Shown: positions 47,701 to 59,189, numbered from the stretch's first letter. The stretch is 64,000 nt of DNA from Epichloe hybrida (GCA_019022495.1 JAFEKR010000006.1:124001-188000); one strand, 5' to 3'. Translations and numbers: made by a program. Notes: generated by a model not told the origin, from the sequence alone.

Positions 47701-48479
47701 GAAAACAACCTAGGAAGCCCTTCGCATATGCTAGATTGATGCTTACCTAGGCCCCTTGGACTTTATTATTACAGACGCTAGAATGAACTTCTATGGTAAT
47801 AAATTTAGATAATTCGTAGCTTTAATATTAATTTTAATTAAGGAAGTCCCTGTTAAGGCATACTATAGTATAGGGAAGGTCAAAAGGTATTATAGGCTGC
47901 TCTAAAGAGCCTATAATATAATTAGACGCAAATGCCTAATAACGCTAGAACCTATTACCCTTTAAATAGTAATTAAGGCCCTAAATAACACCGCAGGCCC
48001 TAACGGCCTTATCCTAACCCTCCTTATCTTTAAAGCCTACTTACATATAATAAATAAATCCTTACTATTACCTAATATCACATAGCATGTAATTATAGTA
48101 TAGAAGGCTACTAAAGAGATTAAGAGACTTTACACTATCTAGAAGGTTAATAAGGCCCTTACTAAACATAATAGCCTAGATACCTTAAAGACCCTTAGCC
48201 TACCGCTTAGATTAAAGGTTAAGGTCTAGTGAGAAGGTAAGGAATAGGTAGGTTTGTATAAGCTACTAGTAATTACTAGAGAAAGCTATATACTTAATAT
48301 ACCTAGAGGCCTAAAGACCTTTAGGTTAATATCCGTTAAGCCTTACTATAATAATCCTAGTGCGGAGAAAACAGCAAAGCCTAGCAAAGAGGAAGGAGAG
48401 AAAGGGCAAGAGGCCTGTAATAAGAACATAGTACTACTAATACCACTAAAGCGAGGACGCGGAAGGCCATGGAAGAACC
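44783..48479 (+). pseudogene. Outer Copia-1 gag, protease, integrase remnant
   Basis: Collinear with 38179-41880. The gag start codon is ATA (44783) instead of ATG. The protease site near 47015-47030 reads Asn-Thr-Gly, so its catalytic Asp is lost. 47531-47713 is open and reads as integrase (His-Val-Asp-Ser-Pro-Asn ... Asn-Ile-Phe-Tyr-Leu-Asp), with the first catalytic Asp region changed to Asn. 48254-48479 is open and is the integrase C-terminal tail with a Lys-Arg-Gly-Arg-Gly-Arg-Pro basic stretch (an AT-hook-like or nuclear-import-like segment; role inferred). Gypsy-a breaks it after gaacc at 48479. Confidence 0.8.
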
Positions 48480-48681
48480 TGTGAGAACAAAGGGATAGCT
48501 AGGCAAGAGGTATGGGGGCGTTCGTATATTGACTAAAGCTTGCTAGGTCTAAGTGTGTTGTGCGTGCGAGTTGCTAACTTATAGGTAGTAACTCGCTAGT
48601 GTTACATGGACCTAGCCCTAGGGCGTAGTACGCCTGCCTAGTAGTACGCTAGCGCGCTAGTGTTATAAGTAGGGCCTTATA
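48480..48681 (-). repeat. Gypsy-a 3' LTR
   Basis: 202 bp, starts TGTGAGAACAAAGG. CpG-rich block around 48600-48660. TSD gaacc precedes it. Confidence 0.95.
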
Positions 48682-48810
48682 ATTACCCCCTTACTTTTAG
48701 CTAGGCTCCTAAATAGCTTTTAGTGGGTACTATATAGCTATTCGCTAAGTGGTAGCTATACTAAAATAATAATAAACAATATTAGTGTTTAAGTATAAAT
48801 TCACCTATGA

Positions 48811-49820
48811 CTCCCTATTATATTACTAACTTTTCCCTTTCTTATCTATAGTAAACTTTTCCTTAGATACTATTATATTATTAGTTACTATAACTTTACC
48901 TTTACTACTTGCCTTATTATTAGAATAGAATTAGATAGGGAAAGTGTTAAGAGCGTTATTATTATAGCTATTCCTAATATTTATTTAAGAGAATATTCCT
49001 ATATGTATTATTTGTGCATAGGTTACGTGGACTTTGAGAAGAATTCTCTAGCTAAGCCTAATGTCCCTTAGATTAACTATTAATTCCCTAGCGCGCTAAC
49101 TGCTATTATTAAAGGGAAATATTTAAAGCGTTATATCTAGTATGTTAAACGTGGTAATACTTATGAGATAGTAAGTATATTATATTCTCTACTCTTTCGG
49201 TCCCTAATCACCTATATCTCTCTAGGTAATGCTAACTATATAAGGGGATTTTCTAGATCTTCTTACTACCCTTAATTAGGTAAAAACTTTAATAGACGCC
49301 CTAAGTAATTAGGACCCTAACAACCCTAATGATTATATGTTTTCTAAGGTAACTTGCCGCTATTTTAGCACCTATTGTCTAAACCTTATTTTAGGGTTTA
49401 ATTACGCTAACATGGCTTATTATGTTTCCTTTGGTTTAACTAGGGCCGCTAAGGTCTATTAGGTATATTTTATTATATGTTCTCTAGACCTTTGCTTACT
49501 CCCTAGGTAAGCTACTTTAGCTATGTATAATTAGTATATTATTTCGTGCTAGTAACTTTTAGTTACTATATATCCTACCCTTACCCTAGGGATTATAAGT
49601 TATTACTCCTCCTTTACTACCTATTTACTAACTTTTATAGCTAAATTACACTATATATTATAATTCCTAGAAGAGAAAAATAACTTTATAGCTATAACAT
49701 TATGATCTAGGATTTGTGCCCTAGGGGGTAGTAAAGCACTAGTTTTTCTAGGTAATAGAGGTAGTGGTTTAGGAGTATAAGAGCAAGGGCGCTAAGTACC
49801 TCCTTTGTAATAGTGTTATT
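48811..49820 (+). pseudogene. Opposite-strand gene in the Gypsy-a 3' region, with intron, unrecognised
   Basis: Plus strand, opposite to Gypsy-a pol. Exon 1 (from 48811 or upstream, to 49170) is free of stops from 48811 to 49062, unusual in DNA this damaged. It contains Tyr-Leu-Cys-Ile-Gly-Tyr-Val-Asp-Phe-Glu. A 55-bp intron follows (49171-49225: GTAAGT donor, CTAATCAC branch-like site, CTAG acceptor, phase 0). Exon 2 continues in frame with Leu-Asp-Leu-Leu-Thr-Thr-Leu, Asp-Tyr-Met-Phe-Ser-Lys-Val-Thr-Cys-Arg-Tyr-Phe and Phe-Asn-Tyr-Ala-Asn-Met-Ala-Tyr. Stops to 49705 are only TAA/TAG (former Gln); a TGA at 49706 could be a former Arg codon, so the end is between 49706 and about 49820. I do not recognise the protein. 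The start codon is unclear. It may be an accessory retroelement gene or a captured host gene. Confidence 0.55.
49171..49225 (+). other. Candidate spliceosomal intron in the opposite-strand frame
   Basis: 55 bp, GTAAGTATATTA at the 5' side, CTAATCAC about 18 bases before the acceptor, ends TCTCTCTAG. Joining 49170 to 49226 keeps the frame. An intron in this orientation would not be removed from the minus-strand genomic RNA of the element. Confidence 0.5.
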
Positions 49821-49979
49821 TTAATGCATAAGGGGGTAACTATAGAAGGGTTTCCTATAAGACTCCCCTCCTTATAGGTATCTTTTCTTTTATTATTTAG
49901 CAGATAGTCTAATAAGGGTTTTAATTAGAGTGTGATAGTAGCTAATAAGGCTAGGCCTTTTTTGTAATTACCTTGTCCT

Positions 49980-52900
49980 TTATTACTTATAACTTAATTA
50001 TATCTTACTATACTTTCTGCTTATTTTGCTTTAATAGAAAGCTTAAATTACGCGTTAAGCGCCTTCTATATCTTCTAACGCTACCTATTAATTATATTTG
50101 CTTAGCTAGCCCTTCTATTTCACTAGGTATTTATTACCTTTACGTGTCTTCCTATAATCCCTAACTTCTTTAACTTTAAACTTATTATTATTATCTTTAA
50201 GGTCTAGCATTAGCATATTCTTGTCTAGGGCGTCTTCCTAGCGATTCTATAGCTCTAATAGGCTAATGTGGAATATATTATATAGTTAGCTATACTTATT
50301 AGGTAGCGCTAGTTAGTATGCTTATTTACCTATAGCATTAAGTATCCAAAACAGCCTAATAAATCTTGGGTTTAGCTTTTGCTTTACGTCCTTAAGCCTA
50401 ATATTCTTTACTAATAGTAGTACTAAGTCTTCTCTTTTTAAGGTTATTAGCTAATATCTCTAGTTATAGTACTTTGCTTATGCTTTAGTGGCCCTTGCCT
50501 AGTTATATACTAGTTTCTCCCTAACCTTATATAGCTTTTTAACACGTGCATAAGCCTCTAGGACCTCCCCCTCTATGCTCTTGCCCTTAAGAGTAAGGCA
50601 AAACTTAGGCAAATAGCCTATAAGAGCGTAGTTAGGGAAGTAGCCTGTTATCCTATTAGTAGCATTATTACACATAAATTAGGCTATTAGGAGTAGCTTT
50701 AGCTATAGTTATTAGTTCTCTTTAATAAAATATTATAGGTAATGCTTAAGCACCTAATTTGTCCTCTTTATCTACTTATTAGTTTAGGGGTGAAACGCTG
50801 TTAAAAGCCTTCGCTTTATATATAACTAGTAATATACCTCTAACTAGAATTAGCTTATAAATACTAACCCTCTATTAGATATAATGCCCTCTGGCGCTCT
50901 AAATTATAGCTTGATCTCCTTATAGAATAACTTTACTAATTTAGCTATATTAATTATAGTCTTTACAGGAAGGAAAATAAAGTACTTAGTAAATTAGTCC
51001 ATAATCACTAGGATTACATTAGTTTCTCGCTTACCTAGCTATACTAGTAGTAAACCTATAATAAAGTCTATTAAGATCTCCGCCCACAGTCACCTTAGTA
51101 TTAGTAGCAATTTAAGGCTTCTATAGGGGTAGTGCTATCTTACTATAACATATTAGTATACTCTATAGCTAGATATATAGTCTAAAACAGCTTTACTTAT
51201 TACTAGCTACTAATAGTAATATTTTAGTAGCTCTAGAGTATATTTAGTCCTAAAGTAACCTGCTAATAAATTATTATAGTATAGCTATAGAAGCTCCTAT
51301 TATAAGATAGGCTCCTATAGAATAACTACCTAGTCTTTATATATTAGAAGGCCCCTTATGCTATATAACTATAGACTAGCTTTTCCCCTCCCTTTTACTT
51401 AGGAGTTAACCTTACCTCCGCGCTTTTATAAATCTAGATCTTAGTCCTATACCTTCTATAGTAGTTACACTAATGGTTTATTTGCCGTAAATTAGTAAGG
51501 ATTTAGTAATATAATAGCCCCCTAAATTACTTATACTATGCTAATATCTTAAACACACACTACCTTCTCCTTAAAATCACCCTTATTTAGCTAACCTATT
51601 ACTAGATCTATAGTAGCTAACTAGCCTTCTACCTAGGCTACTCTTACCTTAGTAGGTTCTAAGACTAGTATTACGCTATAACTTCTTTAATATATTAGCA
51701 CTTCTTCTTCTACTATAAAGATATCTACTATCTTCCTTTAAAGCTCTAGTAGGAGCGCCCTATTTAATATAGGTTTGCCCTTATAATTAGACCTTCTTAA
51801 TAGTATATCTATAGGGTTACTCTTCCCTAGTCTATACTTAATTATAAAATAAAAAGGGTAGAGGAATATATACTATTATACCTATCTTCTATTTAGCTTT
51901 TACTACCTTATAAAGGTCTATAGGTTATAATAGTCTAATAGGACCTCTATAGGTATCTCTATGCCTTTAATATAATATTACTAGTGTTTAAATAACTTTA
52001 CTATAGTAAGTAGCTCTTAATTAGCTATGCTATAGTTATATTTAGTATCTATAAACTTCCTTAACTAAAAGGCTACTAGATACTAATAGCCCTTATTATC
52101 TTACTAAGATAGGATTCCTGCTATTATAAAAATCAAGGTATCTATCTTAATACACACTGCCTAACTTAGGTTATAGTATTGGAGTAAAGGCGCTTGCTAA
52201 AAGGCATCTTTTAGCTAGTTAAACACTAACCGCTCCTTTTCTCTAAATATAAACCTCCTAGTCTGGATGCTATTTTAACTGCCCTTTATTAACGCATAAA
52301 GAGGTAATGTAATTCCAAAGTATTTATAGATAAACTATTAGTAGAAGTTATAGAACCTAAGAAATAACTATATATCCTTAAAACTTATTAGCTCCTTTTA
52401 TTCTCTAATTGTGTTAACCTAGTAAGTATCTATTAATATCCTATTAATAAAGAGAATAAACCCTAGGAATTTTACTAATTCCTTATAGAAAAAGCACTTA
52501 GAGGGTTTTGTGTATAACTTCGCTAACCTTATGTGTTTAAGGACTTGCTTAATATATTTAGTGTGCTTCTCCTTTGTCTTAGAGAAGATTAAGATATTAT
52601 CTAGATATACTATATAAATAGTATTAACTAGCCTATGTAGCGCTTTATAGATATAACTCTAGAAAGTGGCTAGGGTATTTATTAACCTAAAAGGCATCAT
52701 AAGGTACTTATAGTACCTATAATATATGCGAAAAGCTGTCTTCTATTCGTTGCCTTCTTTAATACGAATTTAGTAGTACATGTCCTTAATATTAATCTTA
52801 GAAAAGAAACAGGCCCCTTAGTATTAATTAAGGATCTCCGAAATTAGGGGGAGAGCGTAGTAATTCTTTTATATTACCTTATTAAGTCCTTAATAGTTAA

Positions 52901-54840
52901 TGTATAGCCATAGCGTTCTATCTTTCTTTAGCACGAATAAGATAGGCGCGCCTACTAGGCTCTTTAAGGGTTTTATCTAGCCTTTCTTTAGGTTATTATT
53001 AATATATTCCTAGAGCTCCCTAAGTTTGCCTTAGGAGAGAGGATAGATTAGTCTATATAAGGGTGTAGCTCCTAGTATAAGATTAATTACGTAGTTAGTT
53101 AACTTCTTTAATAGGAGGCTCCCTACCTTATCTAATATAAATATATCTTTAAATTCGCGTAGTTTCTCTAGGATATCTTTAATAGTTCTATATGCTTTTG
53201 CCTTCTCTTTATCTTTAAGAGAGATAAACTTATCTTTTATCACGCTTATAATAGCATATATAATTATCTTATTACGCGTTACCTTTATAAACTTGTAGGG
53301 AGTTAGTAGTAAAAAGGCTACCTTTCTCTTTTTAAACCACTATTCTCATAAGTGTAAGCAGAGATATACATATTCTTCCGCAAGCGTATGTATTCTAATT
53401 AATACAGGGCTTCCCTCTGCTCTTAGGTCCCTATTAATAGCTATATATAGTAACTTAAGGTCTTTCTCTTTACCCTATAAATTTTTAATTAAAATAGGTA
53501 CCTTATAGATACTGTATTAGGGGACTGTTAAAGCCCCTACTACCTTTAAGATAGGTATTATGGCCTTAGCCTAATTAAGCTTATAAGTCTATGCAAATTA
53601 GGCGCTTATAATGTTAATCTTAGCGTAGCTATTAAGATCCGCTGCTATTTTAATGTCTTTATGCCTGTAGATGGTAACTAGTGTGTAAAATTAGTATCCT
53701 ACTAGTACCCTAGTATTTAAGGCAGAGGTAAGGGCTTTTACTTCTACCTCTAGGAGTTTTCCTAGCCCTCTTACTAGTCTTTCCTTAGCTTATTATAATT
53801 ATAAATAACATGCTCTATACTACTATAATTAAAGCACTATCTTCTTCCTTATAGTCTATTATTATTTAGATAGGTAGCTAGGGTCTTTTCCTTATCCTTA
53901 TCCTTATCTCTTTAGTCCCTATTTGGCTAATGCCCTTATAGGGAGTTATGTCTTTAGTATTAAGCTACCTTATATAGCCCCTTCTCTTCTAAATTATTTA
54001 GCTTTCGCTTATTCTTTAATATTACCTCCTAGAATCACTAGGCGAGTTATATAACATCTTCTTGCATTAGACTAGTAATATCCACGTGTAGGTTAATATA
54101 ATCTTATAAGTTAGGAAGTAATTTTATAAAGAATATAAGAGCATAGGTCTTTTCTAGAGCGTATTCTAGGTGTTTCTCTAGTGAATCTAAGTAAATACTA
54201 AACTTAATAGGACTCTAGCCTTCCTTTTGCTTTGTGTTTTCTAGCTACGTAGCTATTTATACATCATGACTTACGGAGTCTTTAAGTAGCATAAGGGTCT
54301 AGTCTTAGAACTTATCCTAGTTATTCTTAGGATAATCCTAACTATTAGCTAGTTATTCTTTAATATATTAGTCCTATCTAGCCTAATAGTTTATATGCAT
54401 ATGATTAAGTATAAAGAGAATCTTTTAGTTATCCTAGTAATACTTCTTCTTTACCCCCTTAAAGGCATAGTTAAGGTTATTAAGCTATATCTTATACTTC
54501 TATAGGTTTATAAGGTGTTAAAGTTCTATAATATTTCAGACCTTAACTTCTTAGCTACTAAGGCTTAAGGATAAACTATCCTTTTAGCCCCTTTTTACTA
54601 GTTCTCTATAAGATTATATTAAGTTAGTAAGCTTCTTTTCTTAATCCTATAGTTCCTTAAGTTGCTTAAGCTAGGTAATTTACTCCCTAACTACTACCTC
54701 TTCTACTACTATAGTAAAGGGTATAGCTTTAGATAGGGTTATAAAATATAGTATATCCTTAGCTATAGTATTACTATTATCTAGCTAATCCTAAGTAATA
54801 TATAGCATAGTTCTAGTAAATTAGGTTATTCTCCCCCTTA
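49980..54840 (-). pseudogene. Gypsy-a gag-pol remnant with chromodomain
   Basis: From right to left: gag (about 53900-54840), protease region (about 53300-53700), RT start at 53031-53243 (open 70 codons, ending Gly-Ala-Thr-Pro-Leu-Tyr-Arg-Leu-Ile-Tyr-Pro-Leu-Ser, the usual entry into Gypsy RT). The RT active site at 52581-52612 reads Tyr-Leu-Asp-Asn (family Asp-Asp). RNase H lies about 51800-52300. Integrase has an Asp-Phe-Ile segment near 51075, Ser-Asn-Arg-Gly near 50890 (family Ser-Asp-Arg-Gly) and the catalytic-Glu region near 50770, changed to Lys. Its C-terminal Phe-His-Ile-Ser-Leu-Leu-Glu lies near 50270. The chromodomain (about 50020-50180) carries Tyr-Leu-Val-Lys-(stop)-Lys-Gly; the stop replaces Trp. 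In live chromoviruses this domain steers integration to methylated histone H3. Dead by many stops. Confidence 0.85.
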
Positions 54841-54878
54841 TATTACTCTTAGGTAGCTAGTAGGAGAAGCTTTAGAAT

Positions 54879-55080
54879 TATAAGAATAAAGGGATAGCTA
54901 GGTAAGAGGTATAGGGGCGTTTATATATTAACTAAAGCTTGCTAGGTCTAAGTGTGTTATATATGCGAGTCGCTAACTTATAGGTAGTAACTTGCCAGTG
55001 TTACGTGGACCTAGCCCTAGGGCGTGGTGCGCCTGCCTAGTAGTGCGCTGGCGCGCTAGTGTTATAAGTAGGGCCTCACA
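54879..55080 (-). repeat. Gypsy-a 5' LTR
   Basis: 202 bp. The first bases (tataagaataaaggg) correspond to TGTGAGAACAAAGGG with transitions. It ends GGGCCTCACA, followed by TSD gaacc (55081-55085). Confidence 0.95.
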
Positions 55081-55085
55081 GAACC

Positions 55086-56730
55086 CTCCTGTGATACCTC
55101 AAGGTGCTAATACCTTCCTATTAGCAAAAGAATATAGCAACCTAGCTCTCGTAATTAAGCTACGTAAGGAAGGAATTATTAAGACCCCTAGCAAACCTTT
55201 TAAGCTATTAATAAAAGCGGAAATCAACGCTCTAATTAAGTAAGGTATATTTAAATTCATTATGTTTAACAAGGAAGAATATAGTGAAATTCGAATCTTT
55301 AATTCCCGAATCATTAATAAAATCAAGGGTAAGATAACAGAACCCTACGAAAAGTCACGCCTTGTGATCTAAGGGTGTGAGAATGAAAGGAAATAGGCTA
55401 TTCTCATATAGGCCCTAATGATTTAACGCGCGAGCTAATGTCTTATCCTCGTGATAGCCCCGTTAGTAAGATTAAGGAAATTCCTTATCTAGCTAAGAGA
55501 TATCTATCAGGCTTATATACAGGCCTGTATATTACTAGAGCAGCTAATCCTAGCGCGCTTGCTAATTCAGATATAGCATCTTTACCCGCCTAGTATAATC
55601 TTAAGGGTTATAAAACCCCTTTACAGGCTCGTAAAGGTAGGAACACACTAGTAGGTTATGTATTATAAGCATTACAGAGAGAACCTCTAGATAGAAACCT
55701 TTATATATAATCCCTACCTGCTTATAATTACAAAGGAAAGCCTTAACTTTACCTACATTAGAATGTAAACTAATAACATAATTAGCCTCTTAGATAAGAA
55801 GTTCTCTAAGAAGGAAGAGACCTAGCTTACTATAGTAGGCTTTAACATAAAGCTAAAGCAATTCCTAACTTAGGACTACCCTCTTATATTTAATAGTAGC
55901 ATTATCTTGCTAGAGAATAATACTATTAAGATCTAGTAAAAAGGGCAGAGTAATAAGTTAGAATTAGTTCTAATAACTAACTTAAAGCGTAAATACGTTA
56001 AGCAGAGGGCCTAAGGAGCTTATATTACCTTAATCTACTAACTAGAGGCTTACTTTAACCTATCTATTACTACATAATACTAGGAGCTAACCCTAGAGGA
56101 TATAAAAGCCCTTAATTACTACCTAAAGTAATAGATAGATTACCTAGAGAGAGGTCTAACATTTATCCTAATTAACCTTAAGAAGGCAAAGCTCTTTGCC
56201 TTTATAGATAGATCCTTTGCTAATAACTAGGACCTATCCTTATAACTAGGATATATACTTATCCTAGCGAATAAAGACTACACTAATAGCAAGTTTATAA
56301 TTAAAGGCAATATTATACACTTTAGCTTAACAAAGAGCAAGAGAGTCACATAAAGTGTGCTTACCTTAGAAGTCTACGGCATAGTAGCTAGTGTTAATAT
56401 AGCTTACGTAATTATAACTACCCTAAACTTAGTTACTAACTAACTAAAGCTCCTAAAGATCCTAGTTATTACATATACGAATTTATACTCCTTATATAAG
56501 TGCCTTATTAAGCTTAGTATAATAAAGGAGAAACGCCTAATAATTAATATTATAGCCCTTTAATAGTCATATAAACGCTAAGAACTCTACGAGATCTAAT
56601 AGATTAATAGAGAGAATAACCTAGCTAATGCCTTTATAAAGGCATTACCTAACAAGGCCCTTAAGAGCTTTATCTTAACTAACTAGATAACTATCTAGAT
56701 AGAGGGATAAGTTACCTATGCGTAATATAT
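55086..56730 (+). pseudogene. Outer Copia-1 RT and RNase H remnant
   Basis: Resumes after Gypsy-a in the frame broken at 48479. 55120-55240 reads Glu-Tyr-Ser-Asn-Leu-Ala-Leu-Val-Ile-Lys-Leu-Arg, the start of Copia RT. Downstream are the Phe-Lys-Phe-Ile-Met-Phe segment (55250), Ile-Phe-Asn-Ser-Arg (55300) and RNase H (about 56170-56700, Ile-Ile-Lys-Gly-Asn-Ile-Ile-His-Phe-Ser). Collinear with 41885-43516. Less mutated than most copies, but still with TAG/TAA at Gln and Trp sites. Confidence 0.8.
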
Positions 56731-57181
56731 GTATAGTAAGAGGAAAAGGTAATTCTCTAGGAGAATAGCTATAGGGATAAGATAGTAATACGTAGGGGAT
56801 TTACGCCCCTATAGTTAATATCCTTAATAGCTATAACCACGCTAGCCTACTAGGCCCTCCTAGTAGACCATAGAAATTAATAGTAGTATGTAGGAGAATA
56901 AAGGTGTTGCTAAGGAGGAGGAAGACATTATATACGCGCTATAGTGTAGTATATATATTATTTTAAGGAAAGAAGGGATTCGGAAGGACTTACTTATCCT
57001 TATATAGGCTCACAGGCTAAGTAAGATTATTATTTCCCTTTTATTAGTAACTATATGCCTAGATAGGCTATAAGTTCTTTTCTTTATATCCCCTATTAAT
57101 TATATTCTTAATCTATCTTTTTTTTCATTTCTGCGATTAATATTACGTGTTAATAATTATGTTAAAAGAGAGAAGTTCTAG

Positions 57182-57489
57182 TGTTAGAATAAAGGTGATA
57201 TTAATTACGCGTTGTAGCCGTAATTACCTAGCAGAAGCTTAGGCCACGCGCAGACCCCACACGTGACCCATAACCTAGCACGTTAATTAGCTAGGAAATA
57301 TAGGGACACAAACGCGTAACCCCTTTTCCCTTTATATATTATAACTTCTAGCTTTTTACCTCTCTTTTCTAAACAACTTAATTAATCATAATAATAGACA
57401 ACGCAGCCTAGAATAGATAATTGATGATAATACTATTCTTCGGGCTTACGACTGTATTACATTGAATTCAATACCCTGTGAATCCAACA
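57182..57489 (+). repeat. Copia-1 3' LTR of the outer element
   Basis: It begins TGTTAGAATAAAGG, ends GAATCCAACA, and is 308 bp. ataag follows at 57490. Confidence 0.95.
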
Positions 57490-57789
57490 ATAAGGTAGTT
57501 AACTTTAAATACGTAATAGAATGTATAATAAAGAAAGATAAGGGGATAGCTTAGCTACTAGTATTAAACCTTTCTTTATTATTTCAGAGTCTATATAGAT
57601 ATAGATATTAATACTAAAGTAAGAAGAGAGCTATATTATACCTTTCTATTAGCATAACGTATTATTAAACGTAGCCCTCCTATTTTATAGGGCAAGTTAT
57701 TATTAGATAAGCTACCTTTTTTAATTAACCTTGCTAATCTGCGGTGTTTAAAGACTGCGTGGTTATCTATGAAGGTAACTACTAATTAG

Positions 57790-58096
57790 TGTTAGATTTA
57801 TAAGGTATTAAATTTAATATAATATAGTTATAAGCCTGAAGAATAGTATTATTATTAATTATCTATTCTAGGCTACGTTATCTATTATTATAATTAATTA
57901 AGTTATAGGAAAAGAGAGGTAAAAAGCTAGAAGTTATAATATATAAAGGGAAAAGGGGTTACGCATTTGTGTCCCTATATTTCCTAGCTAATTAACGTGC
58001 TAGGTTATAGGTCACGTGTGGGGTCCGCGCGCGGCCTGAGCTTCTGCTAGGTAATTGCGGCTGCGACGTGCGATTGATATCACCTTTGTTCTAACA
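57790..58096 (-). repeat. Copia-1 5' LTR of the second minus element
   Basis: 307 bp, begins TGTTAGATTTATAAGG and ends TTCTAACA, subfamily 1a. The right flank ctaat does not match the flank of the LTR at 27386. Confidence 0.9.
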
Positions 58097-58702
58097 CTAA
58101 TTAGGGAAAGCGAAGCTTTGCCTAAGATTTGCGTAATAGCAAGGCAAAGGCAAGAGGGTAAAGCAAAGCTTCCTGCTTTCCCTTTATTAAAATAAGGTTA
58201 TCCTATAGAGATATCTCTTCTAATTAGTTAGACATAAAATACTCTTTAGTAACTAGTTAAGAAATTTTTTTTTACCTCTTCTAACTACCTAACGCTTTTT
58301 ATAAGGGAGGGGAGGAGAAGGAGGCTTACTATAAGTAATAGCTTACCACAGGTGGCCCCTAGTAAGGCCCCTAGAGGGCCCCTAGAGGGAATATAAAATA
58401 TCATACCTTTAAAGATAAATAAATTTAATAATATAAAGTATTAGTAATTAATTCGTAATTATAAATATATAGTAGTAGTGGTAGTGTTATAGTTGAATTA
58501 TAGTTACGAAAGACATAAACTTATAATATTATAATATCTTATAAAGACTTGTGGTATATTACTTACTTTACAATTATAAAAAAAAAAACCACAAATATAA
58601 TTTAAACACATAACCTTTTAATTTAGTTATTTTTTGCTATTATAATATTATAAAGTAAAGTATTACTATATTACATAAATATAATTTATAGCACACCCCT
58701 AC
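58097..58702. other. 606-bp spacer between Copia-1 and Copia-3, no gene seen
   Basis: It contains an imperfect inverted repeat (58104-58122 with 58160-58182, gggaaagc...gctttgcc against ggtaaagcaaagcttcctgctttccc split by a small bulge). A short palindromic tandem follows (58365-58391, cccctagaggg twice), then AT-rich sequence with an A-run near 58580. It ends gcacacccctac just before the Copia-3 LTR. No frame of note in either strand. Confidence 0.6.
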
Positions 58703-58958
58703 TGTTGGATTCACCAAGGTCCTGCGCAGGTAATAAATCCCGTATGATTGAAGTCGATGATAGTTAGTTAGCTAGCTAGGAAAGAGGGAGAAGAGAGGGA
58801 AAGTCTAGATGCTAGAAAAGTGGGCGAAATCCGTATGTGGGGCACAAAAGGGGGTGGCGAATTGATGCAGCCAATCATATCGCATGCATCGCGCCGGACC
58901 CACAATTGGTCTAGTCTTTGGCCACGATTAAACCAATGAAAATCCGAAGGAATTAACA
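58703..58958 (-). repeat. Copia-3 3' LTR (256 bp)
   Basis: It begins TGTTGGATTCACC and ends AATTAACA. It is followed by ctagtaatctctctttttcc, a polypurine tract on the other strand. It is markedly richer in G+C and CpG than neighbouring sequence, for example around 58880-58905. Confidence 0.85.
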
Positions 58959-59189
58959 CTAGTAATCTCTCTTTTTCCTTCGTGGCTAAAGAGCTTAAAA
59001 ACGTAATAAAAATTAGATTAAAGGAAAGTGTACATAAGTGAATCCCTTAATAGGAATCCGCTGCTCTGATTGGCTGTTGCGGCATTGGTTAATTGAATTG
59101 ATTTATTATTCCTTGCCTAAGCTCCCGTTTCCTAATATCGCAAGTCTCTTCACCTATCCTTTAACACGAATTGTTAATTCATTCGAATT

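Larger units (their letters stand above)
48480..55080 (-). mobile_element. Gypsy-a: complete chromovirus LTR retrotransposon, 6601 bp
   Basis: LTRs of 202 bp at 48480-48681 (3') and 54879-55080 (5'); TSD gaacc on both sides. Minus orientation is shown by the polypurine tract next to the left LTR (48682-48700 read on the minus strand: taagggggtaat) and by RT, integrase and chromodomain order. The right LTR ends CCTCACA; the left LTR ends CCTTATA, two C-to-T changes. The 1.3 kb between chromodomain and 3' LTR carry an opposite-strand frame with an intron (48811-49820). Confidence 0.95.
44282..57489 (+). mobile_element. Outer Copia-1 element, plus strand, split by Gypsy-a
   Basis: Partial 5' LTR (44282-44388), internal region 44389-48479 and 55086-57181, 3' LTR 57182-57489. 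Gypsy-a is inserted with TSD gaacc (48475-48479, 55081-55085) in the linker between integrase and RT. The base after the 3' LTR starts ataag (57490-57494), identical to the 5 bp before 37478. The outer and inner elements therefore share one target duplication. Confidence 0.9.
33733..58096 (-). mobile_element. Second minus Copia-1 (integrase to 5' LTR, subfamily 1a), split by the 37478-57489 composite
   Basis: The pieces are 33733-37477 (part of integrase, protease, gag, start of leader) and 57490-58096 (rest of leader and 5' LTR 57790-58096). They join with ataag on both sides of the composite (37473-37477 and 57490-57494). The left junction at 33733 lies in integrase and shares cttattat with the leader of the preceding copy. 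The RNase H/RT part and 3' LTR of this copy are missing. Confidence 0.8.

Noticed and set aside
49973..50164. 63-codon plus-strand frame, in phase with exon 2 of the opposite-strand gene
   Set aside because: It lies opposite the chromodomain of Gypsy-a; I take it as a shadow and end the opposite-strand gene before it.
58353..58392. Possible tRNA or other structured RNA in the GC-rich part of the spacer
   Set aside because: The short palindromic tandem does not give a cloverleaf, and no tRNA A or B box is visible.
58768..58959. 63-codon frame in the Copia-3 LTR
   Set aside because: It starts at a GTG on the LTR boundary, has no recognisable domain, and lies in U3-R-U5 sequence; open by GC content.
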